24,724 nucleotides of DNA from Thioalkalivibrio sp. (lineage in GTDB: Bacteria; Pseudomonadota; Gammaproteobacteria; Ectothiorhodospirales; Ectothiorhodospiraceae). Under the pieces are notes generated by a model, which saw nothing but the letters and a program-made list of their open reading frames with translations, was not told where the DNA came from and searched no databases. Of this stretch, positions 1-7,140 are shown piece after piece (position 1 is the stretch's first letter; the number at the start of each line of letters is the position of its first letter). The translations under genes and the position numbers were made by a program. Where the stretch lies: the NCBI GenBank assembly GCA_003555285.1, contig PWGH01000156.1:1-24724 (forward strand), given 5' to 3'.

Positions 1-313
1 CCTGCGCCTGTTCGCGGCTGCGCGCATCGAGCGCCGGCGCCGGATGCGGGTCCAGCCGGAACACAACCTGCCCCCGCTCCACGAAGTCCCCGGGCTCCAG
101 TTCGACCCGCTGCAGGAATCCGCCGATCGGCGCCGACACGGTAAAGGTGTCGCGCAATCCGGTCCGGCCCTCGTCGTCCACCCATTCGACAAAGGGTCCG
201 GCCCGCACCTCGGCGGCACTGACCGGGACCGGCGCGGGCCACAAGACCCAGACCAGCAGGCCGAGGGCCGCGAGGCCCAACAGGATCCAGAACAGCTTCT
301 TGCGCGTGGTCAT
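1..313 (-). CDS. HlyD/MacA-type periplasmic adaptor subunit, N-terminal part (runs off the window)
   Basis: This is the start of a membrane-fusion (adaptor) protein that would link an inner-membrane ABC exporter to the periplasm or outer membrane. The ATG at 313-311 is preceded by a good AAGGAT ribosome site about 9 bases upstream. The first 104 codons give a short basic N-terminus, one hydrophobic anchor at about residues 8-25, then a biotinyl-lipoyl-like beta segment. That segment contains VSAPIGGFLQRVELEPGDFV, the usual 'barrel-sandwich' half of HlyD proteins, followed by the ERGQVVFRLDP stretch. It starts 43 bases after the permease stop, so it is the third gene of the exporter operon. 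The C-terminal two thirds lie outside the window. The substrate cannot be told from sequence. Confidence 0.85.
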   Translation of the reverse strand, partial: MTTRKKLFWILLGLAALGLLVWVLWPAPVPVSAAEVRAGPFVEWVDDEGRTGLRDTFTVSAPIGGFLQRVELEPGDFVERGQVVFRLDPHPAPALDARSREQAQ

Positions 314-356
314 GCAGCGATCCTTCCGGTTCGTGGGCCTCGTCGGCAGAACGTCG

Positions 357-2720
357 TCATTCCACCGCCTTCAGCACCGAGATCTTGTCCAGTCGATGCA
401 GCCGCCGGACCACCCCAAGGCCGGCCACCACCGAAGCGGCCAGCACCACGGCGGTGGCCGTGCCGTAGGCCCGGGGGGTGATCACAAACGGCAGCCGGAA
501 CAGGTCCATGCTGAAGGCCTGGTTCAGTGCAAAGGCGAAGGCGGTTCCGAACAGCCAGCCCACGGGCAACGCGACCAGCGTCAGCAGCAGGATCTCGCCG
601 ATCAGGATCCCGCTGACCTGCGCGCGCGAATAACCGAGGACCTGCAGGGTCGCGAGCTCCCGCGCGCGTTCGGCAAAGGCGATGCGAGCGTTGTTGTAGA
701 CCACCGCGAAGGCGATCGAACCCGCCAGCAGCACGAAAATCAGCGCAAACATCAGCACGGTATCGCCCATGTATTCGCGGATGTTGGCCTCGGCCTCGCC
801 GATCAGCCCGATACTCGCCACCCCCGCCAGCGTCCAGAGGCGGTCGAACAGCGCCTGCTGCTGTCCGGCATCGATTACCAGCCAGGCCCCGCTCACCGCC
901 GGGCCTTCGCGCATCAGGCGGTTCAGCGCCGGTCGGTGCATGTAGGCACTGACCCCCAGCGGTTCGTCGACCACACCGACCAAGGGCACCTCCACCGTCC
1001 GGCGGTGGCCCTCCTGGATCTCCACCCGCACCGGATCGCCCACCCGCAGGCCCAGATCCCGGGCCAGGTAGTCGGTGAGCAACAGGCCCTCCGACGGGAG
1101 ACGCTGCGGTTGCTGCCGGCCATCGAGCAACTGGCGCAGAACCGGCTGTTCGTCCATGCCGAGAATGGCGGTGCGGTAGTCCCGGTGTCCGGAAACCAGG
1201 CGCACCGGCACCGTGCGGTAGGTCTCCACCGCGAGCACCCCGGGCTGGTGGCGCAGTTCGGCCTGCACCCGCGCCGGCGTCGGATCGCTGAACGTCAGGT
1301 GCAGGTCCATACGCTGCACCAGCCGGTATTGAGTATCGATCAGGTGATCGACCGCCTGGAGCTGATAGGTTCCCATCACCAGCAGACCCACCGACATCGC
1401 GATGCCGAGCACCGACAGCGCCGACTTCACCGGATGCCGGGTCAGGTTGCGCAACACGATCCGGGCCGGCTGGCTCAGGCCGTCGCGCAGGATCGACCGC
1501 TCCAGCCAGCCCTTGCGAAACCGGGCCGGAGCCTCCGGCCGCATGCCCTGCGCCGGCGGCAGGCGCACGGCCCGCCAGACCGCATTCAGCGTACCCAGCA
1601 ATGCCGCCCCGGCGGCGACCGCCACCGCCAGCAGCACCACCCCGGGTTGCAGGCGAAAGCTGATCTGGGGAAAGCGGAAGTACTCCATGTAGATCCCGGC
1701 GAGCCCACTGGCCGCCCAGGCCCCCAGCCCGATGCCCAGCATGCAGCCCAGCGCGACGATCAACCCGGTCAGGGCACCGTAATGCCAAGCCATGTCGCCG
1801 TTGCGGTAGCCGAAGGCCTTCAGCACCGCGATCTGCTCGCGCTGGCTGCGGATGATCCGGCTCATCACCACGTTCAGCAGGAAGGCCGACACCGCCAGGA
1901 AGACGGTCGGCAGGATCACCGCCTGGGCCCGCAGCTGGTTCAGCTCCTCGTGCAGGAAGCGGTGCGAGGGCTGATCGTCCCGCCCGTAGGCCCCGGTACC
2001 GCCGTAACGGTCGAGGATCCGGTCCAGGTGGTCGATCACCGGGGCCTCGGTCGCGCCCGCCTGCAGGCTGAGGACCACGTTGTTGAAGGCCCCCTCCATC
2101 CCGTAGGAGCTGGCCAGGGCGCGCCGGTTCATCCACAGGATCGCGTAGCGCTCGTAGTCCGGCAGCAGGTCGGTGGGGGCGATCTGGTAGACGAATTCCG
2201 GGGACAGCACGACGCCGCTGACGCGAAGCGGGGTCAGCCGCCCGCGGATGATCGCCCGCAGCTCGGCGCCGGCCCGCAGGCCGTGGGCCTCGGCGAAGGC
2301 ATCGCTGACCACCACCTCGTCGTCGCGCGCCGGGTCCGGCAGGCGGCCCTCGCGCAGGTGCAGCTGATTCAGCGCCGGCTGGCGTCCGTCCGGGATCGAC
2401 AGCAGCTGGGCGCGCACCGGGTCCGCGAAATCCGGCACCTCCAGGCGCACCGCGGCCTGCACCCGGGTTTCCACCTGGTTCACGCCGGGGATCTGGACCA
2501 GGCGCCCGGCCAGGTGGTCAGGGGCCCGCTGCAGTTCGGCGAAGACATCGGCGAACTGGTAGTCGGCATAGAAGCGCTGCTGGGTCAGACTCAAGGCATC
2601 GAGGGTGGTCACCGCGATGATCAGGGTCATCACGCCGCTGGCGATCACCAGTGTGATCGCCGCGGCCTGACCGCGCAGCGTCGCGAGGTCGCGCAGCAGC
2701 TTGCGGTTCAGGGCGCGCAC
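357..2720 (-). CDS. FtsX-family ABC transporter permease (two-repeat, MacB/DevC-like)
   Basis: The protein is an inner-membrane permease of 787 residues. A hydrophobic segment at about residues 20-42 is followed by a periplasmic MacB-core-like domain. A first FtsX block of three hydrophobic segments lies around residues 265-390, then a second membrane segment and periplasmic domain from about 430. A second FtsX block ends the protein (about 655-780). The duplicated core with long periplasmic loops is the layout of the long DUF214/FtsX permeases that pair with an adaptor protein. The start is a GTG, because the codons upstream reach the ATPase stop within 15 bases. It sits 12 bases after the ATPase gene and in the same reading frame, and is followed by the adaptor. 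It probably exports a lipid, peptide or other envelope compound; the substrate is unknown. Confidence 0.9.
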   Translation of the reverse strand: MRALNRKLLRDLATLRGQAAAITLVIASGVMTLIIAVTTLDALSLTQQRFYADYQFADVFAELQRAPDHLAGRLVQIPGVNQVETRVQAAVRLEVPDFADPVRAQLLSIPDGRQPALNQLHLREGRLPDPARDDEVVVSDAFAEAHGLRAGAELRAIIRGRLTPLRVSGVVLSPEFVYQIAPTDLLPDYERYAILWMNRRALASSYGMEGAFNNVVLSLQAGATEAPVIDHLDRILDRYGGTGAYGRDDQPSHRFLHEELNQLRAQAVILPTVFLAVSAFLLNVVMSRIIRSQREQIAVLKAFGYRNGDMAWHYGALTGLIVALGCMLGIGLGAWAASGLAGIYMEYFRFPQISFRLQPGVVLLAVAVAAGAALLGTLNAVWRAVRLPPAQGMRPEAPARFRKGWLERSILRDGLSQPARIVLRNLTRHPVKSALSVLGIAMSVGLLVMGTYQLQAVDHLIDTQYRLVQRMDLHLTFSDPTPARVQAELRHQPGVLAVETYRTVPVRLVSGHRDYRTAILGMDEQPVLRQLLDGRQQPQRLPSEGLLLTDYLARDLGLRVGDPVRVEIQEGHRRTVEVPLVGVVDEPLGVSAYMHRPALNRLMREGPAVSGAWLVIDAGQQQALFDRLWTLAGVASIGLIGEAEANIREYMGDTVLMFALIFVLLAGSIAFAVVYNNARIAFAERARELATLQVLGYSRAQVSGILIGEILLLTLVALPVGWLFGTAFAFALNQAFSMDLFRLPFVITPRAYGTATAVVLAASVVAGLGVVRRLHRLDKISVLKAVE

Positions 2721-2732
2721 GCGCGGCCGCCG

Positions 2733-3509
2733 CTACCAGCGCAGTTCGCCGGGGGCCCGGCGCTGCGCATTCGTGTGGATCGTCTCCACCCGCCCGTCGC
2801 GCAGGCGGATCACCCGGTCGGCCATCTCGCCGATCACCGCATTGTGGGTGATGATCACCACCGTGGTTTCCAGGGTCCGGTTGACGTGCTCCAGCGCCTC
2901 CAGCACCTGGATGCCGGTCTTCGAATCCAGCGCGCCGGTGGGCTCGTCGCACAGCAGCACCGCCGGCTGCTTGGCGATCGCACGGGCAATCGCCACCCGC
3001 TGCTGCTCGCCGCCGGAGAGCTGCGAGGGAAAGTGCTCGAGGCGGGGCTGCAGGCCGACCAGCGCGAGGGCCTGTTCCGGCGGCATCGGATTGCGGCTGA
3101 TATCGGTGACGATCGCGACGTTCTCGACCGCCGTCAGGCTCGCGATCAAATTGTAGAACTGGAAGACGAAGCCCACGTGGTCACGCCGGAATTGGGTCAG
3201 CGCCGGGTCCGACGCGTGGGTCAGGTCCTGATCGCGGTACTGCACGCTGCCGCTGCTCGCGGTATCGAGCCCGCCCAGGATGTTCAGCAGGGTGGACTTG
3301 CCGGAGCCCGAGGCGCCCAGCATCACCACCAACTCCCCGGCATAGAGATCCAGATCCACGCCCTGCAGCGCGTGGATCTCGACCTCGCCCATCCGATAGG
3401 TCTTGGTGAGGCCTCGCGCTTGGAAGATACGGGCTGCGAAGGTGCGGGGTCGCGGCTCCCCCACCCGGTCATCGGGTCCAGCGGACGAACCTTGCGCAGA
3501 GACGACCAT
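2733..3509 (-). CDS. ABC transporter ATP-binding protein (LolD/MacB-type)
   Basis: This is the cytoplasmic ATPase that powers the exporter encoded downstream. With the ATG at 3509-3507 the protein is 258 residues. It has a Walker A (GASGSGKST, residues 65-73), Q-loop Q117, the signature LSGGEQQ (164-170), Walker B (VLLCDEP, 184-190) and an ITHN switch histidine. The [14 protein letters not shown] form is typical of the LolD/MacB/FtsE group that works with FtsX-type permeases. The family usually starts near residue 28 here, so the first 25-30 residues may be an N-terminal extension or the true start may lie later. No strong ribosome site is visible at 3509. It is the first gene of a three-gene operon (ATPase, permease, adaptor). 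Confidence 0.92.
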   Translation of the reverse strand: MVVSAQGSSAGPDDRVGEPRPRTFAARIFQARGLTKTYRMGEVEIHALQGVDLDLYAGELVVMLGASGSGKSTLLNILGGLDTASSGSVQYRDQDLTHASDPALTQFRRDHVGFVFQFYNLIASLTAVENVAIVTDISRNPMPPEQALALVGLQPRLEHFPSQLSGGEQQRVAIARAIAKQPAVLLCDEPTGALDSKTGIQVLEALEHVNRTLETTVVIITHNAVIGEMADRVIRLRDGRVETIHTNAQRRAPGELRW

Positions 3510-3606
3510 GACGCTGATTCTACGAAAAGCGGCACCGAAACGCAGGATTGGTGGGTCCTGGCCCCCGCCGTTTGGGGGCAACGACCCGGCGGCTTGGCCG
3601 GCCCTG

Positions 3607-3636
3607 GTGGGCCCGCTGCGCTTGGCCCACCCTACG
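3607..3636 (+). repeat. REP-like intergenic element, copy A
   Basis: This 30-base element has a GTGGGC...GCCCAC stem around a GCTGCGCTT core and ends in CCTACG. It closely matches the reverse complement of the element at 3668-3697. Short 'GTAGGATGGGTGAAGCGCAGC' type sequences recur between genes in many gamma- and betaproteobacteria, and this looks like one of them. It lies in the 235-base gap between the barstar-like gene and the ABC exporter, both read leftward. Confidence 0.6.
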
Positions 3637-3667
3637 AGGCTCCGCGGGTGTCGGTGCCGTGGGGTTG

Positions 3668-3697
3668 CGTAGGATGGGTGAAGCGCAGCGCACCCAC
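3668..3697 (-). repeat. REP-like intergenic element, copy B (inverted relative to copy A)
   Basis: Thirty bases from CGTAGGATGGG to GCACCCAC with an internal AAGCGCAGCG core. Its reverse complement agrees with copy A except for a few positions inside the arms, giving an inverted pair about 31 bases apart (BIME-like). Each copy can also form its own imperfect hairpin. It may terminate or stabilise transcripts coming from the RNase/barstar genes. Confidence 0.6.
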
Positions 3698-3744
3698 GGC
3701 GCTCGGGCCTTGCCACCGGATTGTATTGCGATTCCGGGGCGGAA

Positions 3745-4155
3745 TCAGCCGAGCAGGATGCAGCCGCGCAGGGTGCTGTCGGGGTTCGCGGCGACGGTGG
3801 CGACGATGTCCAGGAACCCCTCGGCCGCGGTAGCGGCTCGGTCATGGAAGGCCTGAAAGCCGACACACACCAGCACACGTTCGGGTGCCGCGCGATCCTC
3901 AGGACCGTGCAAGGCCTCCTCGAGTGCATCCCAGTTGAAGCCGAACCACGGGCCGAGTTCCAGGGCCTGATGCAGGGCCGCGAGCAGGGCCGCCTTGTCG
4001 GGGATCGGCCGAAGATCGACGGTGCAGGGCTCCAGGCCGCGGGCGCATAGCGAGTCCAGCACTCCGGCAACGGGCGTCGCCGCCGGCAAACGCAGCAGGG
4101 GCAGGCCCGTATCCAGCCATTCCTGCAGCGGTGCTGCGATCGAATCGGCGACCAT
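3745..4155 (-). CDS. Barstar-family ribonuclease inhibitor
   Basis: The 136-residue protein is a likely cytoplasmic inhibitor of the RNase encoded immediately upstream. The barstar-like domain covers about residues 45-136. The segment [13 protein letters not shown] aligns with the YYGENLDALWDCL helix of Bacillus barstar. It keeps Asn33 and Asp35 (barstar numbering) and replaces Asp39 with Glu; these residues normally plug the RNase active site. An extra N-terminal stretch of about 40 residues precedes the domain. The ATG overlaps the RNase stop in a TGATG arrangement, which implies translational coupling and a functional pair. The family also contains barstar-like proteins without known RNase partners, but here the partner is adjacent. 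Confidence 0.88.
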   Translation of the reverse strand: MVADSIAAPLQEWLDTGLPLLRLPAATPVAGVLDSLCARGLEPCTVDLRPIPDKAALLAALHQALELGPWFGFNWDALEEALHGPEDRAAPERVLVCVGFQAFHDRAATAAEGFLDIVATVAANPDSTLRGCILLG

Positions 4156-4661
4156 CAGCGAACCCGCTGAAAGCTTCGGTAGTGGTCGTAGGTGTAATAC
4201 ACCGCGCCATCGAGCCCGATCACCAGGCGCTGCGGGCCGGCGTGGGTGATTCCGGGCGTGCGGACCACGTATTCCCGGTAATGCCCCCGGGGCCGATCCG
4301 GCAACAGGCCCTCGCGGTTCTGAAAGACGCTGCCATCGTTACGGTGCGGATCCCGCTCCCCGGCGGCGATCCGCGCGAGCTCCGGCGCCAGATCGACATC
4401 GCCACGCCAGGCGATCTGGCCATCGAGATCGCGCACGACCACCCCGGGCACGACCAGGTTCTCCTCGAGCCCGTGGGCCTCGGCCGCGGGGGCCTCGGTA
4501 CGGGGCGCATCGCGGCTGCGTTCATCGAGCTCGCGGGTGTCCTCGCCCAGACCCGGGATCGGGGCCTGGCGATCGGAGTCCGGGCCGAGGAATTGCAGGC
4601 TCAGGGCGGCCACGGCCACGATCAGCAGCAACACCAGCAACGGGGAACGCATGCCCTTCAT
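4155..4661 (-). CDS. Guanyl-specific ribonuclease of the barnase/RNase Sa (N1/T1) family, exported or membrane-anchored
   Basis: The protein has 168 residues. Residues 8-25 form a hydrophobic signal or anchor, followed by a Pro/Glu/Arg-rich linker to about residue 70. The C-terminal RNase domain resembles RNase Sa and barnase: VFQNREGLLP (112-121), YREYVV (128-133), YYTYDHYRSF (155-164). The likely catalytic base is Glu130 and the catalytic acid His160, with Arg145 matching RNase Sa Arg69. The position matching RNase Sa Arg65 (barnase Arg83) is Ala141, which is unusual. The enzyme would cleave RNA after guanine outside the cytoplasm, while the overlapping barstar-like gene protects the cell. 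arfB lies 81 bases upstream on the same strand. A nearby second ATG (4652) is an alternative start. Confidence 0.9.
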   Translation of the reverse strand: MKGMRSPLLVLLLIVAVAALSLQFLGPDSDRQAPIPGLGEDTRELDERSRDAPRTEAPAAEAHGLEENLVVPGVVVRDLDGQIAWRGDVDLAPELARIAAGERDPHRNDGSVFQNREGLLPDRPRGHYREYVVRTPGITHAGPQRLVIGLDGAVYYTYDHYRSFQRVR

Positions 4662-4742
4662 CTCTTCTTCTCTCCATCAATAAACGTGCACCGGCAGGCG
4701 AAGCGGTCGACGATCGCGCCCCGGTCGGTATTTCATCGTCGC

Positions 4743-5168
4743 TCAGCCGTCCGAGAACGGAACCTTGCCGCGACCGCGCTTGCGTTCGCCCATGCGCTTC
4801 TTGCTCGTCAGGCGGCGCTCGCGGGAGCCGCGGGTGGGTCGGGTGGCGATGCGCGGCGTGGGCGCGTGACTGGCGTCCTGCAGCAACTCCACCAGCCGCG
4901 CGATCGCATCCTCGCGGTTGCGTTCCTGGGAACGAAAGCGCTGGGCGTGAATGATCAGCGTCCCCTCGCGGGAGATCCGCTTGCGCGCCAAGCGACGCAG
5001 GCGCTCGCGCACCGCCGACGGCAGGTCCGATGCACCGTCGATCGTGAAGCGCAACTCCACCGCGGTATCGGTCTTGTTCACGTGCTGCCCGCCGGGTCCG
5101 CTGGCGCGCTTGAAGCGAAATTCCAGGTCGTCCTCGGACAGCTGAAGCGTCGGTGTGACCTCGATCAT
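4743..5168 (-). CDS. arfB: Alternative ribosome-rescue factor B (peptidyl-tRNA hydrolase ArfB/YaeJ)
   Basis: ArfB enters stalled ribosomes on non-stop mRNA and hydrolyses the peptidyl-tRNA. The 141-residue protein is the usual length. The GGQ catalytic motif is at residues 26-28 within RASGPGGQHVNK. The C-terminal tail is very basic (RPTRGSRERRLTSKKR and onwards) and matches the mRNA-channel-binding tail that separates ArfB from the larger release factors RF1/RF2. The ATG at 5168-5166 has an AGGAG site about 8 bases upstream. It is the first gene of a leftward cluster leading into the RNase/barstar pair. Identification is firm; whether it is co-transcribed with the RNase genes is inference from the short 81-base gap. 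Confidence 0.95.
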   Translation of the reverse strand: MIEVTPTLQLSEDDLEFRFKRASGPGGQHVNKTDTAVELRFTIDGASDLPSAVRERLRRLARKRISREGTLIIHAQRFRSQERNREDAIARLVELLQDASHAPTPRIATRPTRGSRERRLTSKKRMGERKRGRGKVPFSDG

Positions 5169-5192
5169 ACCGACGCTCCTGCGGGCGCCGGT

Positions 5193-5221
5193 TTGTCGTT
5201 GCGTTCACAACGCTCTAGGCT
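5193..5221 (+). promoter_or_regulatory. Candidate sigma-70 promoter for the PfkB-family kinase
   Basis: TTGTCG at 5193-5198 and TAGGCT at 5216-5221 are separated by 17 bases, in the gap between divergent arfB and the kinase gene. The -35 matches consensus at 4 of 6 positions and the -10 at 3 of 6, so support is modest. A transcript from here would carry a leader of about 180 bases. Confidence 0.3.
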
Positions 5222-5380
5222 ATGCGCTTTCCTGCACCGGGTCGGCGCGGCGGCACAGCCGCCCTGCACACACGAATTCGCACGGTGCCGGCCCTTCTCG
5301 GGCCACGGTAACCCCGCCTCGGACCGGCGGGGCCATCCGGTTCTTGCGGTGCCTTCACGCCGCCCTCGCCCTCGGGCGAG
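5201..5380 (+). promoter_or_regulatory. Hairpin-rich leader upstream of the PfkB-family kinase
   Basis: Five perfect stems occur in a row. They are 5201-5213 (5 bp, 3-base loop), 5249-5263 (6 bp, 3-base loop), 5290-5304 (5 bp, 5-base loop), 5312-5332 (7 bp, CCCCGCC/GGCGGGG, 7-base loop) and 5365-5380 (6 bp, 4-base loop). The last ends 18 bases before the AAGGAG ribosome site. No known riboswitch consensus, including the SAH family, was recognised. GC-rich sequence gives hairpins easily, so this is a candidate only. Confidence 0.35.
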
Positions 5381-5408
5381 TCTCTTCAGCCCCAACCAAG
5401 GAGCATCC

Positions 5409-6344
5409 ATGTCCGCCCTGATCTGCGGTTCCATCGCCTTCGACACCATCATGGTCTTTCCCGATCGCTTCAAGAATCACATCCTGCCGGACAAGGTCCA
5501 TATCCTCAATGTGTCCTTCTTGGTACCGGAGATGCGCCGGGAGTTCGGCGGCTGCGCGGGCAACATCGCCTATAACCTGAAACTGCTCGGCGGCGAACCG
5601 ACGCTGATGGCCACCGTGGGCGCCGACTTCGGCCCCTACGCCGAGTGGCTGGACCTGCAGGGCATCGCCCGCGACCACGTGAAGCCGCTGGCCGACAGCT
5701 TCACCGGGCAGGCCTTCATCACCACCGACCAGGACGACAACCAGATCACCGCGTTCCACCCGGGGGCGATGAATTTCTCGCACCAGAACCGCGTGCAGGA
5801 TGCCTCCGGAATCGGCGTCGGCATCGTCTCGCCGGACGGGCGCGACGGCATGATCCAGCATGCGGAACAATTTGCGGACGCCGGCATTCCGTTCATCTTC
5901 GATGTCGGGCAGGGCCTGCCGATGTTCTCGGGCGAGGACCTGACGCGTTTTCTGGACCAGGCAACCTATGCCGCGTTCAACGATTACGAGGCGCAGCTGA
6001 CCGCCGAGCGCACCGGGCTCAGTGTCGAACAGCTGGCCGAGCGGGTCGACGCGATGATCGTCACCCGCGGCGGCGAAGGTTCCATGATCTATACCGGTGG
6101 TAAAGGCATCGAAATCCCCTCGGTCGCGCCGACCGCCATCACCGACCCGACCGGTTGCGGCGATGCCTACCGCGCCGGGCTGCTCTTCGGGCTGGAACGC
6201 GGCTTCGATTGGGAGACCACCGGCCGCATCGCCTCCCTGCTCGGATCGCTGAAAATCGCCCACCACGGCACCCAGAACCACCGCTTCACCGCGGACGGAT
6301 TCGCCGAGCAGTTCAAGCAGACCTTCGGCTACCGCTACGGGTAG
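5409..6344 (+). CDS. PfkB-family carbohydrate kinase, probable adenosine kinase
   Basis: A 311-residue cytoplasmic ribokinase-fold enzyme, probably phosphorylating adenosine to AMP. The PfkB features are present: an N-terminal GSIAFDTIMVFPDRF substrate strand, the Gly-rich GGCAGNIAYNLKLLGG block (about residues 45-60), VTRGGEGS near residue 220, and the C-terminal signature DPTGCGDAYRAG with Asp in GCGD as catalytic base. The start at 5409 follows a clear AAGGAG site. Longer upstream frames cross the divergent promoter region and lack support. Adenosine kinase is the best subfamily guess from overall sequence, and another sugar kinase cannot be ruled out. In this role it would recycle adenosine released from S-adenosylhomocysteine. 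Confidence 0.85.
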   Translation: MSALICGSIAFDTIMVFPDRFKNHILPDKVHILNVSFLVPEMRREFGGCAGNIAYNLKLLGGEPTLMATVGADFGPYAEWLDLQGIARDHVKPLADSFTGQAFITTDQDDNQITAFHPGAMNFSHQNRVQDASGIGVGIVSPDGRDGMIQHAEQFADAGIPFIFDVGQGLPMFSGEDLTRFLDQATYAAFNDYEAQLTAERTGLSVEQLAERVDAMIVTRGGEGSMIYTGGKGIEIPSVAPTAITDPTGCGDAYRAGLLFGLERGFDWETTGRIASLLGSLKIAHHGTQNHRFTADGFAEQFKQTFGYRYG

Positions 6345-6373
6345 AACGCGCAGAGCCGGCTGACGCGTCGGAT

Positions 6374-6391
6374 CGCCGCCGGCCGGCGGCG
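6374..6391. terminator. Perfect GC palindrome between convergent genes
   Basis: An 18-base perfect palindrome (CGCCGCC GGCC GGCGGCG) lies 30 bases after the kinase stop and before the end of the convergent DUF3617 gene. It could act as a bidirectional terminator hairpin, but no T-tract follows. An 11-base tandem duplication (CCGAGCGCCGG twice, 6408-6429) sits next to it. Confidence 0.4.
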
Positions 6392-6446
6392 CGCCACCGC
6401 GATGCTCCCGAGCGCCGGCCGAGCGCCGGAATGGCGCTGACGCGCC

Positions 6447-6869
6447 TCAGCAGTCGCCGATGCGCGTGCCCTCGAGCAGCACCTCCATCTTCATTGCACC
6501 CATCGGGGTATTCATCTCGGCGGCGACCGTACCCTGCGTGCGATTTCCGAGGAACTGCATCTCGGCATTCATCACCATGTCGAAGCCGTCTTCCTGGGCG
6601 CAGGTCATCGAGTAACTCATGCCGTCGCGGCGCATGTCCTTGTCGGTGATCTGGCAATCCTCCACGTCGACGTCGAAGACCAGACCGTCAGCGAGATCCT
6701 CGCGGGTCAGGCATTCTGTGGTGGACTGTTTCTGTTCGGGCATCGGGGTTCCAATGAACCGGGTGGTCGAGGTCAGTTCCCATTCGCCCGGTTGGATATT
6801 GGGCTCGGTGGCCAGGGCGGCCAGCGGGAGGGCAAGCAGAGCGGCAATGGCGAGACGGCGAAGCGGCAT
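6447..6869 (-). CDS. DUF3617-family exported protein
   Basis: The protein has 140 residues with a clear signal peptide (MPLRRLAIAALLALPLAALA, cleavage after about residue 20). The mature part begins with NIQPGEWELTSTTRF, the usual opening of DUF3617 domain proteins ('x-PGxWE'). Four cysteines (in TTECLT, VEDCQI, MTCAQE and the C-terminal IGDC) could form two disulfides in the periplasm. The family has no established biochemical function. The start ATG has an AAGGA site 8 bases upstream. It is a single gene, convergent with the kinase and divergent from the esterase. Confidence 0.85.
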   Translation of the reverse strand: MPLRRLAIAALLALPLAALATEPNIQPGEWELTSTTRFIGTPMPEQKQSTTECLTREDLADGLVFDVDVEDCQITDKDMRRDGMSYSMTCAQEDGFDMVMNAEMQFLGNRTQGTVAAEMNTPMGAMKMEVLLEGTRIGDC

Positions 6870-7140
6870 ACGGAAGTCCTTTTGTCGATGAGACGGAAGT
6901 CAATGGCAGGGCCACGGTCGGTACCGGAAAAGGGCACCGAACCCGCGGGCAATGCGCGCCGAAACAACGCATTCCCACGCCGGCACGCTGCCACGCCTGG
7001 AGGCGGGGGTCAATCACGCCGCCCGGTAGCCGCACGACGCGGTCCACAAGCCCGACCAGGGTCCAGCACCGGCGCACCGGCGCGACGGGCGCGCGCCACC
7101 CCTGTAGGCTAACCGGCATCCACGCCGACAGGAAAACGCC
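6870..7140. other. Divergent intergenic region (271 bases)
   Basis: Lies between the leftward DUF3617 gene and the rightward esterase. I see no coding signal or RNA gene. A 9-base direct repeat, ACGGAAGTC, occurs at 6870-6878 and 6893-6901, next to the DUF3617 start. Promoters for both genes should be here, but no convincing -35/-10 pair was found. Confidence 0.5.

Noticed and set aside
147..3833. Very long open frame on the plus strand opposite the ABC exporter genes
   Set aside because: It is antisense to three genes with clear motifs and is rich in His, Gln, Arg, Ala and Gly, the usual look of a GC-rich shadow frame.
4131..5408. Extended plus-strand frame continuing upstream of the PfkB-family kinase
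   Set aside because: It runs antisense through the RNase and arfB genes and the promoter gap; the kinase fold begins at 5409 behind a good ribosome site.
5165..5408. SAH riboswitch before the adenosine-kinase-like gene
   Set aside because: The conserved core of that riboswitch could not be located; only generic GC-rich stems are seen.
5355..6281. Long minus-strand open frame opposite the PfkB-family kinase
   Set aside because: The plus-strand protein has the full kinase signature; the antisense frame has no recognisable motif.
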